A DNA stretch of 64,000 bases, taken from contig FN649734.1 of assembly GCA_000310025.1 (NCBI GenBank), positions 1,751,749 to 1,815,748 of the forward strand, given 5' to 3'. How positions within the stretch are numbered: position 1 is the stretch's first letter; every line of letters begins with the position of its first letter. Below, piece by piece: positions 1 through 11,263 of the stretch. A program made the translations under genes and the position numbers. Source of the stretch: Ectocarpus siliculosus. Taxonomy: Eukaryota > Sar > Phaeophyceae > Ectocarpales > Ectocarpaceae. The notes beneath the pieces are model-generated. The model was not told where the DNA came from, searched no databases, and saw only the letters and a list, made by a program, of their open reading frames with translations.

Positions 1-420
1 TCTAAAGTATTGGCACTGTGAGGGAGCCCGCGTCTTAGCCAAACAACGAATCCCCCTTAAACTCCGATAGCGCCTACAGGGTGGTGACAAGGCGCAGGAG
101 GCGATGTTGCTACCGTCCCAGGCGCGGTGGACAACGCATCAGAGGCAACCTCGCCGCAACAACCTACGGAGCCCCTGCAGGAAGCCGGCCGAAAGCAGCC
201 ACCCTTCCATATACCAGTGTGACATAGCCGGAGATAAACGGCTGCAAAAGACTCCCCACGACGAAGAACAAGGCACGTGATTTAACCCTTCGTGGCCTCC
301 CAGGGCGAGAAGGCCGGCCATCGCTTCCATCCTGGTGGTTCCTGCAGCCCGGAGTTACATTGATTACGCATAAAACTAAACCCCTTCGCCCTAAAGAGGA
401 GAAGCGCGGGGGGGGGTTGG
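1..420. other. Left edge, probable 3' part of the nuclease gene
   Basis: Minus-strand reading frames around 240-330 (containing AMAGLLALGGHEG) and 60-180 may be further exons of the Asteroid-like gene, but no pair of splice sites gives a convincing in-frame join. Nothing else is recognisable here. Confidence 0.3.
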
Positions 421-3400
421 CAAACGAGCTGCCCTCGCCTGTGGACGTGATTCTCTGGCTGTATCCAGTCGTTCCCCACGAGGCACGCCAGGTCGGGCAT
501 CCAATCAGCCGGTATCCCCAGCCTCGCTGTCACGATTGAGACACGGGAGGACACAGAGGGGACGGAAACGACAAAAGTAGGAGAGAGTCGCCAACACCAA
601 AGGATGGAATAAACGATCCCACGCCACATCACGCGAGTGCATTGCCACGAAATACGAAGAGAGACAAAACAGCACCTGGGTTGTGCATCGGCAGGAAACA
701 AAAAGGAAAAAACAACTCCCTCAAGCGGGCGGAAAAATAATCTTTTACGCTGTCCAATGTCAAAAATTAAAATGGCATCGGTTTCAGGACGCGTTGACGC
801 AAGCATTATTTCCCACATCGAATGGCATCGGTTTCACGACGCATTGAAGCAGGTCTCCTACAAGCCAATGAAAGTGCGACTCAAGAAACAAGCGCAATTT
901 CTTGAGGAAAGAAAGAAGAGGCCGCCGAAACGTGTTTACCTGCCACCAGGGTCCGACGAAAGACGAGCGCGCCCGCTGACCCGTCGGCTCCCACTCCTAG
1001 CGACCAGAAAGGGATATAGCTGCCTCGCGGTTTTCAAGGACGCAAACAAGAAAATGGGGAGGGAAACGCGGGCGTGAGGGTAGGCAAACGTTCGGTGCTG
1101 TGCTTGTCATGGAATAGTCCGCAGTTTCTTATAGAGGGAACGGGACGAAGACTGGACGTAGCTTGTGATAAAAGGGGGTGGGTTTAAGAAGATCGAAAGA
1201 TGGGCACATGCAAAAACAAGAGTGAAAAGCAGATACAGCAAGGGGACAACAAACTGCTCCGCCTACACCGAACATCCGCGACCAGCGTGTCTCTGTCTCT
1301 CGCGCGCTCTCGCGTTCTGCCTGCTTGTCTCTCCACCCGCACGTTCACGTACCCGGGGATATCCATCACCAAGAAATCGCTATCGTTCGACAGCACCGCG
1401 TCGCACCCTCCCTTCACGCCAACGCCTCCCCCGGCGTCGTCTAACTCCGGGCATCGATGCTGCCCTCGTCCACCATCCACACTCCTGGTATTGCCCTGAC
1501 AAGCTGCAGCAAGCTCGGGATCTGCTTCTCTATCAGCCGACCTGACACACGAAGGAGTATTTAGAGAGGAGTTTTAAACCAGTAAAACGAAAAAATGAGA
1601 GGTTCGACAAGCAAAATGACACGAATGTGCTTCGAGGCCGTTCGCGGTGGGAGGGGGACAAGCCTGTGCGAAGCGAGAACCAAGGCTGCTGCTCTCCGCT
1701 GCTTCGAAAATCACGCTTTTCTGCGCAATGTGGTAGAGTTCCAGTTCAAAGATTCCTGTCCCATCGGCACTTGGGCGACTTCGTGCGTAGCAGAGGAAGA
1801 CCTGTCGGGCAAGACTGTGTGTCCTTCCGACTGCTCCCTACGGGAAAATCTCTTGTGTGCATACAGCTTGACCGCACCAGGCGCCATCTCCGGTGATGCG
1901 TTAGCCACAAGGGGGGTCTCCGCTACCACTTTCGCGACCCACCTAGCGTATACAAACTTCCTTCATCACACCACGCCAGAATCACAAGCGGGTGTGCTGG
2001 TCGGAGAGACGGCGAAAACACACTTAACTAGTTAGCTTACAGCTCACCAAACGAACAAGCGATGTAAGTCTGTATTTTTTGTCTGACCTTATCGAGACCC
2101 CGGCGGAGATGCACGCTGCCATAAGCGTTTCCACAGCGAAAAGCGGCAGTAGCGAGGAGCAGTGCTGCTGGAGAAAGGCGGCATCGGTCCCTTCGCCCCC
2201 AGGCTGCATGAGTACCATCGCTTCGGAAGCGTCTGCTGCCTGTGGAACCGTACCACAGAACACGCAGACTGGATAAGGGGGAAAACGGCAATAGCAGTAC
2301 ACAAACACCCGGAAGACAAAGGTCGACCAAAACACGCCGCCTTCAGTGTAGTTACTCTGCGCATGCCGAGAACGAACGAAAGTGCCGTGCTCGACAGCAC
2401 ATTCGCCCGTTGCTGCCAGTAGCCCGGTAAACAGGGGGGGCAATTCTGGACACTAAAAAAGTCGTGGAAAGACACGGGGAGATGGGGGGCACCGTACCTG
2501 CGAGCGACGCCTCTCCAGGGTGGTGGCTTCCTTCTCGCAGTCCTGCATGCCGTCTACGACTACCAACAGCGAAACCCCGGCGTTGGTGAGGGCCGATAGG
2601 TAGCCCAGCAGTGCATCATGAAGGGATCGGTAGTCGCACCTTCACAGAAACGTTTGCAATCAAATTCGCCAAGTTTCGTGCATTGCGCAGCTGATTGAAA
2701 CGGAACCCTGGAGTAGGTGGAACACCGGTGTCGGTATTGCCGAGATGGAACAAAAACAACAACAACAACGTCGCATTTCCTACCCTCCACGAGTGGAGAA
2801 CATGCAGCTTCATCTTGAGTTTCAAACCGTTCCTCTGACGAAACCCACCCCAGTTCCAGGCAAAGATCATGAGCCCCGGCGTTTTGCATGATGTGGTAGA
2901 CCAAGGCCAGCCCGTCCACGGCGAGGCTCACGGGGTCATCACGCTGCTGACATTGGAAACCCATCGGCCAGACAGCAGAAACAAAGGACGAAACAACCAC
3001 AAGAGTACGGTGTTTGCATTTGGTCGCATGATGCAAGCAACCCATTCGTTGTGGCAAGGAACTGCGAAAACATTGGTCGCAGAACGGACAGACGGCAAGG
3101 AGATGAGGCGAGAAAGAGGGCCAGTTACAATCACACCGTGTCGCATAGGGCAAGCAAGCCTTGCGTCATGCAGAGGGAACAAGGACGAGATGGGGGTACG
3201 CAAGATGCTTGTGTCGAGCATGTGTTTCTCCGACAACAGTCCCGTCCGTGCCTGTCACACGGCAGTGTAGAGCGATGACCGGGTTGGATCATGTGCCTGT
3301 GGTAAAGACTGCTGGCAGATGGCTGTTCACAAAGATCAATGCGAAATGGGTTTCGCCGCATATTGGTCCTGTGAAACAAGTCTCCTCACATCTGATGCTG

Positions 3401-3500
3401 AAGGTGTGTCCCGATCGGAACCACCGTAGTTGAGGTCCACATGCTCAGAGCACGCCCTCTGGCATCCCGTTACGTACGAGCTCAGCCCGCGCACCCCCAT
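421..3500 (-). CDS. Asteroid/FEN1-like structure-specific nuclease (partial, 7 exons found)
   Basis: Member of the FEN1/XPG nuclease superfamily, Asteroid (ASTE1) branch, expected to cut branched or single-stranded DNA in the nucleus. Exons read on the minus strand: 3500-3390, 2946-2849, 2639-2498, 2239-2088, 1541-1353, 1019-940, and one starting at 526 whose end is uncertain. All junctions keep phase. The protein opens with the canonical MGVRGL, then AVDGLALVYH, VVVDGM, READPELA, SNDSDFLVMD, IPFWSL and CLVGND. These supply the acidic metal ligands known from FEN1 (equivalents of D34, D86, E158, D160, D179, D181 and D233), so the active site looks intact. The start is fixed by MGVRGL, because the glycine after Met is structural in this family. 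The C-terminal part lies beyond or near the left edge and could not be joined. It is divergently transcribed from the TraB gene. Confidence 0.87.
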
Positions 3501-3680
3501 CTACCGGCTGCATTTGGCTGGTCTGATGTCTCAGCAGCGTCTAGGGCTGAGACGCTGCCCACCATGAATGTGCGGAGCCCCCAACACGCAATCTCGCCGC
3601 ATCTTTCGCTGCTGTTGCGACGATACGTCGAGACTACAGCACAGAGCAGTAGTCGAGAGTCACAGAGCTCCGCGATCATC
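3501..3680. promoter_or_regulatory. Short shared promoter between divergent genes
   Basis: Only 180 bases separate the start codon of the minus-strand Asteroid-like gene (3500) from that of the plus-strand TraB gene (3681). Both 5' UTRs and both promoters must lie here or overlap the neighbouring gene, so a bidirectional promoter is the simplest reading. No convincing TATA box is visible. A dinucleotide-rich stretch with many CpG steps is present. Confidence 0.55.
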
Positions 3681-6600
3681 ATGGTGCTGCGGGCGTTGTC
3701 GCTCGCACTTCCCTTCGCGTCGCTGCAGGCAGAGTCTTTTGTTGTACCGCCGCCAAGCTTGTCCCTTTCATCGGCGTCCGGCAGCACCTGGCATCAACGT
3801 GTACATGTGGGGTCTGTCAGAAATCCTGCAACAGGCACCACCACCGCGGCGACAGGAGGCCCCAAGCACCCAGGCTTGTTGATGGAGCTGGAAAACACAC
3901 AACTTGACCGTCGGTATGTCGGGGAGTCTCTTCGTATTTTGGTGATACCCTGTGTGTGCGCTACTTGCTGCTGCTTGAGTCTACAGCGGGTGTACATTCA
4001 AGTATCTGCGCTGAGGTATGCAAGGTTGCCCAGCAGTGACGTCCACCGGCCGCAAACATCGTAGCCGGCACGGCCGCTGTGCTGCTGGTATCGTGGGTTT
4101 CTTCGGCATAAATCGGTCGAAGTAACTGGCTGACTACGACCCATCCTATACACCGTACTTGCATAAAGAATCGCGCATACTCTTTCCAAGCATTATTCAG
4201 GTCTCCGGGTTACTGCTGTAGACCGATACACAAGATGGTCTCTGTTGTTTGCGGGAGAATGACCGCACAACTGTATACCCCTGCTGTACCTATTTGCATA
4301 TGCTCGAGGATAATCAGAAACATAGGTGTATTTAGGTCATATCACATATTTAACACATCACGAATGTTTTCTGGACTCTTGTCATGGATAAAGATAAATC
4401 TGTTCAGTTCACAACCGATTCCTCCTGATGAGTGGGCTCAAGAACAACACTAGTGTCATGAAAGGGTTCAAGCCAGCTCGCCAGTGGTGGCATTTCCCAA
4501 GCTCGAACAGTTCACACAGCTGACAAGCTGATTTACACGAAGAACCCCAGCGAAGCTCAATGAACCGAAAGGAAAAGTTACAAATCTGTTACAGCAGTCA
4601 ATAAGATAATTAAGTACGTGGTACATACCCTACAGAGATGAAGCAACAACGATAAACGTCCAGACAGAATAAGAGGGATTATTGCGGGATCCAACGCCTA
4701 GGTTACTTTGTCGACGCTGTCGTTGAAAAGCTCTCTCCGCGCTCGGGCCGCCTCAACCCTCCTGTCAACGGCATCTGCCACGCGTATCTTGCGGCATGTA
4801 TGTACTACAATGACCTGTGTGTGCCACATCGTTTGTATGCAAGCAACGGGTTACCGATTTTGACGGGATGTACCCCACCCTTGCGGGATATGCTTGCACG
4901 GTGGCGGGGCGACGCAACTTGTTGCACCTACAGAGCGCTCCTTCGAACGATAGGCGGCGCGCTCGCTTCGTTAGCCTCGGCGTCTGCGCTCACGGCGAGC
5001 CCGCAACAGGCGGCGGCTGCGGCGGCTGCTGCGGCGGGTACAGCGGTGGGGAGGCGGCCGGGGGCAAAGCGATCGCCCACGTTCTTGTGCGACGACGCGG
5101 TGTCGTACCTCTACAACCCGACCAAGCAGTCCGAGGTTTGGCTCGTGGGGACGGCTCACATCTCGAACTCCAGCGCAACCGTGAGTGAGTTCGAAGCGTG
5201 CTTCTGGTCGACGAGGGTAATAGTTCGTTGGCTACATTAGGGTATCGATCGGTCCTGTCGACCCCTTGGGCTGTTATTCTCCGGGCGGCACCAAGGGGCA
5301 GGCGGCCCAATGCTTAGAGCGGGAGGTCAACATCGATGCAGTTTTTGCTCACGCTCGTCGGAGCTACTCTGCTCCTGGGTCGTAAATTGGTCTGAGGATG
5401 GAATTGCCCGCAGTCAAAGCAAACCCTGAATTTCGTGGTGTGTGTTATAACTTATGCAGCCTACAAAATCCCTACTGAAGAGATAGACAACCATCTGGTT
5501 CGTGGAGACTCTGCTGATAGCCCACCTTTCTAGCTCCGCCGCTGGGAAAGGCATGGTACTGTTTGCGCAACCTGGATGTATACGTGATATGTGCTACTCC
5601 GCAAAGAACAGAAGCACCAATCCGACTACTTATTGAGGGACTTTATGATCATTTTTGTGTTTTTTTCACCCCCTGCGCTGCTGCAACCTACGCTGAATGT
5701 CTTCGTTGTCGTTCCTTTTTTATTGGCGGAGCTGACCCAAACCGTACAAGGATGGTCGACATACTGCACAAATCGAATGAGGAGTTGCGCTCGGGCAATT
5801 CAGCGTTCGAAACCTACGCTGTCAATTCCTGTTGCTCCCCCCTGTTTTTTTCTTGTGTATTTTGCGAATCTCTGGGTCTTGAACAGCTGGTAGAGAACGT
5901 GATCCGACAAATCAAGCCTCAGGTCGTGATGGTCGAGCTCGACGCACAGAGGGTCGGCAGCTTCATGGAACCGCCAAAGCAGGTGAGACCCACTTCTGGA
6001 CTGCCGCCTCCGTTGTTGTTCGATTGTATGCGGTGGGGCTGCAGCTGAATTCGAGTGTTTCAAGCTTCAGCAAGAGCAAGATCGAGCGGGAAGAATCGTA
6101 TCTCGCCTTTTGGGCCCGGTAGGAAACGCGTGGACAGGGGAATCTCGTCGTCCGGTCATCTTTTTTCCCACCCAGATGGTCTAGTCTTGCCCCAAGAAAT
6201 GCTTGTTTGGTCTGCGACCAACCTCTTCATTCTGTTTTTGCACGTTCGTCTTTCATAGGGAGAAAAGGCTCTGGCTGATGGTACCGGCAAGGAGATATCT
6301 CCCCCCGCCGAGAGAACAAGAAACCCCTTTTTCGGCGCGTTCTTCAAGCAGCTGCTCGACCCCAACGTGTCTGTCAACGACAGAATAACAGAATTTTTCG
6401 CCGCGGCGTTGGGAAAGGCCATCTCCAAAATGTACGAGTCCATGGGTGAGTGGTTCTGCCTCCCCCCGCCTCGAGAGGAGGCGCACGGGAAGGGTCGTTG
6501 CCATCGGTTGGGAAATTTCAGGACATGCCTCGATGTGAAACGTACTTCAGCGTCTGCTGCGTATGGTCGTAGAAGTGTCGTGCGCTATGTTGACGCCCAT

Positions 6601-9600
6601 GCACGGTGTGAGCCAGGATACGGTCACGGTTGTTCGGACGGCGTAGAGGGTTTGTGGTTTTTGTCTAATTGTAGCTGTCCCGAGCGCGACCGACGGGCTA
6701 ATAGACCATTACACCAGCACGGGTACTGGAATCGAAAACACCTGAAACGCGTGCCAGGTCTTTCTGTTCGCGCCCGACTAAATAGTTGCATGCGATTGCA
6801 GCGTGTTGACCCACGCGAATCTTTTGGCCCATGAGTGGCCGATTGTACTGGTTGCGATGAGCAAGGCTTGTGTCACGACACTGGGGTTGCTGGTGTTCTG
6901 CTAACGCCAAGCCGTGGCTATGGTGCACCCGAGCTGCTGTTGCTACTGCTGCTGCTGCTGCGGCTGCTGCCGTTGCCGCCCCGTTCCCGTGACGAACCGT
7001 GTTTACCGCTCTTGCCGAACCAATCGAAACAGACCAAAAGGGGCTGTCGTCTGGACAGGAATTCACCATTGCCATCAACGAAGCCAGAGCCTGCGGCGCG
7101 AAGCTCCTTCTCGGGGATAGGGATGTTCGGGTGTGTATGCACGTGTGTGCAGTGTACGCGAAGTGAAAATACTCCTGGATGTTCAAGATAGTGTGTGCTG
7201 CTCGGCTTCGGCTTTGTGTCGGTTGATGCTGTCTTTGTGAACATACCCTTTTTTTGTCAAAACGGCATGTGAGGACGGAGGCTCTTGGTTCGGGTCTCTT
7301 CACGGTCTGTCCTTCTTCTTGTGGGGGCGAAGAGTTCGGTGAAGTACCGGGCCCATGCTGTTCATCCAACTCCCCGTTCGATCCAATATTCAGATATTTT
7401 CTTGAAAGTGTGTGCCGTATCGTAACTCTGTCATGCGCCCTTAATCGGCTTTCTTTTTCGTTGCTCAAACGACGCACTGCGTTTCGAATACTCACGCAAT
7501 AACTCATCCGATACATGCGGTTTGAGTTGGAGGAAGTCCATCCTCGGGCGGTTTCGTACCAAGTCTCCGAGAAAAAGCAAGTTGGAACCGAGCGATTTCA
7601 TTCGGTTCCGGCCCAGGGATAGGTCACAGCACGCAGACAGGCGTTTTTTTTCTTGCCTGCCAAGGAAACACCCCCTACGGACGCGAGGCTTCGCATCACT
7701 AGCGGAGTAGCAATAGCATGGAAATCATGGGTTTTTGTCCCGGTGCATTTATACATATCGCGGTAGGTTGGGTCATCGGGGCTCAACTTCTCTCTAAGTG
7801 GGGCCGCTGCGGTGGATGCCGCCAAGTTTTTAACTGTTTCCTCTGAAATGGTCATCTGTGAAGGGCTTGAACGATACCGCATCGGTTGGACAACGCCCAG
7901 AACTCGGTCAACGGACGAGGCGATAGGGCCGGTGCTATCACGTTGAATGAGAGAACGTACAGGGGTAGATGTCAAGACGTGCATGGTTTCGGAAACAACG
8001 CGTGCTTTTGCCGACTCTCCACCTCTTCGATTTTGCGGAAAAGGGGACACGCCGGACGGAGTTTGTCACACGTTATGCAACCTACCAGTCTTGAGTCTAT
8101 CAACAGGGCTTTCCGAAACGTGAGTCCAAGATTAGCTACGGAGTTTGGCTAGGACATCATTTCCAAGGCGCGCCGGCTGTGATTGTGTAAGGCGTGTAGT
8201 GGAATATGCGGCGTTCGCGACATCTGCCAGCCTTGTCCCGGCTGTGGAAGCCCCCGCCACTGTGGAGCTGATGTCACTATCTCGGTGTCCCCCCCGTGCC
8301 CCTTACCATTGTCAACGCGTGACTCATCTCGCCGTGCGAATGCCACAGATCACTCTTCGCCGACTGTCGGAGGCGCTGAGAAGTATAGACCTGCAAGAGA
8401 TCTCACAGTCGGGCCAGATGGAAACGGGGTTGGGGCTCGAGGCGCTGGATGGCTCCAGCGTCGAATCGATCAACTCAAGCCTTGATGTGAGTTATGTGGG
8501 ATGGCCGCCTGATGAGCTGGACGAAATCCCGTGCTGTTCGTCAACCCAACACCACGCGTTTCCACATGGCACCTGTTTTAGGTCGAAGTCGTCGGGTTTT
8601 TTTTTTTCTCAATGTTACGTGATGGGTAGACTTCACCGGGTCAGCCCGATTCAACTCCACACAAACACTAGAATGTGTGTGCATTGTCTAAGACCTTTGC
8701 GCGAATGCCTAGACCAGTTGCCGCCGAAGCACACTCCGCTTGCGTCAGTTTTCTACTGCCAAACGACAGGTCCGTGGGGGTAGGCGAAATCCGTGTCTGA
8801 CCTTCCTGTGGCGATAGACGATGGTGTTTTGTTTCAAGCGAGCAAGCGCGACGGGCAGGGTCAGCCAAACCTATTTAGTCCAATTGATTTCCTCGTGGCC
8901 CCTCTTTCGCTATTCGGATCATTGGGCAGATCCTGAAGAACCGCGAGACGATGCGGAAGGTGGTCGGCTTCTACAAGGAAGAGGCTCCTGAGCTGTACAA
9001 CGCCATGATCGGCGAGAGAGATAAGGTGCGCTCTCTCTCTTGTTATGATTTTCGTCGGTCGGTCTACGTTTCTGGTGGAAGCATAGCGAGTGCCCTACGG
9101 CACCCCTCACGAGTTGTGTGCGTCTGGAATAAGTTTCGGAGTTTGATGTCTCATCTATTGCCCTCGCCTGAAGGTGAAACGTACCCGACTGGCTTACCGT
9201 CTGTCTTTTTGTCTTCGATCGGGCGAGAAACGGAAACATTCTTCGTCGGCATGTGCCTGCGGTTTTAGTGCGGGCAGGACACAGCGGTTCCTTCCCTCGA
9301 GCGTATTTGAAGAGTTTGTAGAGGACGTGTGGTACAAGATGGGAAAAGTCGCCAGGTTGCTGGATCTCGAAGTCGAGAAAATGTTGCGAAAAGGTTCACG
9401 AGCCAGTGACGTGACAAACTCGGGGCAGCCGGCCATGTAATATCGTTTTCGAGAGACAGGCAAGATGCATGGCACATGTGCGAATCTGTAGGCGCTCACA
9501 GGTAGATGGGCCGAAAATGACTTCCGTGAGTCTATTTGCGTGGGGCTGCACCTGTGGACATTGTCGAGGTCACGCCGGCTTTGCGGGTGTGATGGGAACG

Positions 9601-9925
9601 GCTCTTGTGTTTATCCCGCAATTTTTGTTTTTAAGGACGGCCTAGGTCTAGCCCGTCGTATGGACCCGTATTGCCCACAGAACTCGTCTCCTTCACCGTT
9701 CCGATGCTTGAATCACCGCTGATGTGGTGCACTCGCTCGGGTGTTGCGCGTGAGGTCGTAATTTAACATTGTCGCCAAACTCGCCTCCTTTTCGTGCAGG
9801 TAATGGCCGTAAACCTCATGGGCCTCGACGGCAAACAGGTGACCGTCGCGGTCGTGGGACTGGCCCACGTGGACGGCATCGAGGGGATCCTAATGGCCAA
9901 TGGTTGGAAATCTCAGCGATGTTGA
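3681..9925 (+). CDS. TraB-domain protein, probably plastid-targeted (9 exons, 422 aa)
   Basis: Exons: 3681-3913, 4934-5180, 5887-5982, 6071-6118, 6259-6445, 7033-7130, 8349-8486, 8930-9025, 9800-9925. All nine join in frame with GT-AG introns. The TraB/PrgY-type fold is marked by VWLVGTAHIS (146-155), VVMVELD (173-179), GQEF (278-281), LLLGDRDV (295-302), GERD (377-380) and VVGLAHVDGI (399-408), in family order; histidines 153 and 404 and the GDRD motif are the conserved core. Biochemistry of this family is poorly known; a metal-dependent peptidase-like fold is proposed. Residues 1-35 form a hydrophobic signal peptide followed by AESFVVPP, resembling the heterokont bipartite plastid signal with phenylalanine at the cleavage site. 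A poly-Ala run (104-112) follows. The 48-base exon 6071-6118 uses a weak donor (GTAGGA) and is the least certain. The stop at 9923 follows the last motif closely. Confidence 0.85.
6931..6980 (+). repeat. CTG-rich microsatellite in a TraB intron
   Basis: Impure CTG/CCG trinucleotide run inside the intron 6446-7032. It reads as polyleucine or polycysteine in open frames but lies between well-supported splice sites, so it is not coding. Confidence 0.7.
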
Positions 9926-10657
9926 AGCGACGAAGCGACAGTTGACCCGTGTCTGTTTCAAGCCTTGGCTGCTCAACAACGAGTACAGCAGTGGAGTTGT
10001 GTTCCTGCTGCAAGTGTTGTGGTGCCGCGGCGATGAAAGGTGTCTCGCATAGTCGGGTGGTGGTGTGAAATCTCACACGTTGCCCTTGATGCTTTCTTTC
10101 ATCGTCGAGCCAGTTGTCAACCCCGGTTGAAGGCGTTTAGATGGCGTCGTGGAGAACCCAGCGGTTTGGTGAAATTGAGATCAAATAAGAATGTCACCAT
10201 CGTCCTCCGGGTTCGACACCTACCCTTAGGACACCTCGTAACTGCACCAAGTGTCTCCCATGGCGTGAGCGCTGCGGATGATAGAGGGGACTTGTTGGAA
10301 GGACGCGGCGATTCTGGATAACAGAACATGCCGCGTTGCGCTGTTCCATTCGTAGTGTGCCCGTGCTCTGGGCTGAATACCACGAAGCAAGTGGCATCAT
10401 GAAACAAGACACTTTTTTTTTCGTCACTTGTACACAGCGCGTACACCTCGCACAGCATTTATGCCGTATGGGAGCTCCAATCTGTGGTCGCACGAAGGTT
10501 TCCTTCGTATCTTTGGGAATACCGGCGCTGGCATTCCATCGTCGAACGTGCGTGGGATGTCAAACATGACAGACAATACGCCGGACCACGCCAGCACCCG
10601 AATGGTGAACCCTTGGTGGCCGACCAACCACATGTGCCGTGAGATGGTGCGGTGCAG

Positions 10658-10833
10658 GCCCAGTTTCTGGAGTCGGCGAACTTCGAGCAGGCAATCGATC
10701 GGGTCGCCCTGGGTGGCCCCCCACGGCTCCCTCCCGTTCGTGTGCGTGTGTGTGTTGTGTTTCACAGGACGCTTTTATTCGACATTGGCGACAATATGTC
10801 GCGCAGTACTTTCCCGGCGAGTGCAACGCGTGA
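10658..10833 (+). CDS. Two possible terminal exons of an unidentified gene or TraB variant
   Basis: Segment 10658-10702 reads AQFLESANFEQAIDR and segment 10768-10833 reads DAFIRHWRQYVAQYFPGECNA then TGA. Each follows a good pyrimidine-rich CAG acceptor and both are in phase 0. Composition looks protein-like. They may be an alternative 3' end of the TraB gene or belong to an unseen small gene. The donor between them (GTCGCC) is weak and no upstream exon was found. Confidence 0.3.
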
Positions 10834-11215
10834 TGTATCCCTCGGAAGATTGTTGCCGTCCAAGCAGTGGGACGTTGGGGTTTCGTCCGTTTTCCATACT
10901 CGGAAGACGATGGCGTGAGACGGTTCAACGACGTAAAGGACTCTAGGAGGAGCCCGCCCGGTATGAATGGCTTTTCCGGCGATGGAATCAGCGAAACGGT
11001 CCAGTTTTCGATTGCACGGACGGCCTGACCGAACCGCCTCCGCGCGCATAGGCTCTGTGTCGACTGATAGTGTTTTTTCCATGCTGCCGTTTTCGGGCCG
11101 CGGTGGCGGTGGTTGCCACGGAATTCCCCCCCCCCTCCGTCATTTGATCTTCCCGACAACAACCGGTTGTCGTGGGAGATATGATACGCCCCCATCATGT
11201 TCTGGCGTCTGACAA

Positions 11216-11263
11216 GGGTGTAGAAGTGAATCCAAATTAGGGTGTAGAAGTGAATCCAAATTC
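11216..11263 (+). repeat. Two-copy 24-base tandem repeat
   Basis: The unit beginning GGGTGTAGAAGTGAATCC occurs twice in direct succession with identical sequence apart from the final base. Confidence 0.85.

Noticed and set aside
9174-9440. Possible additional TraB exon (EEFVEDVWYKMGKVARLLDL)
   Set aside because: Joining exon 8930-9025 directly to 9800 keeps phase and places the conserved ERD and GLAHVDG motifs at family spacing; this segment lacks a GT donor in register.
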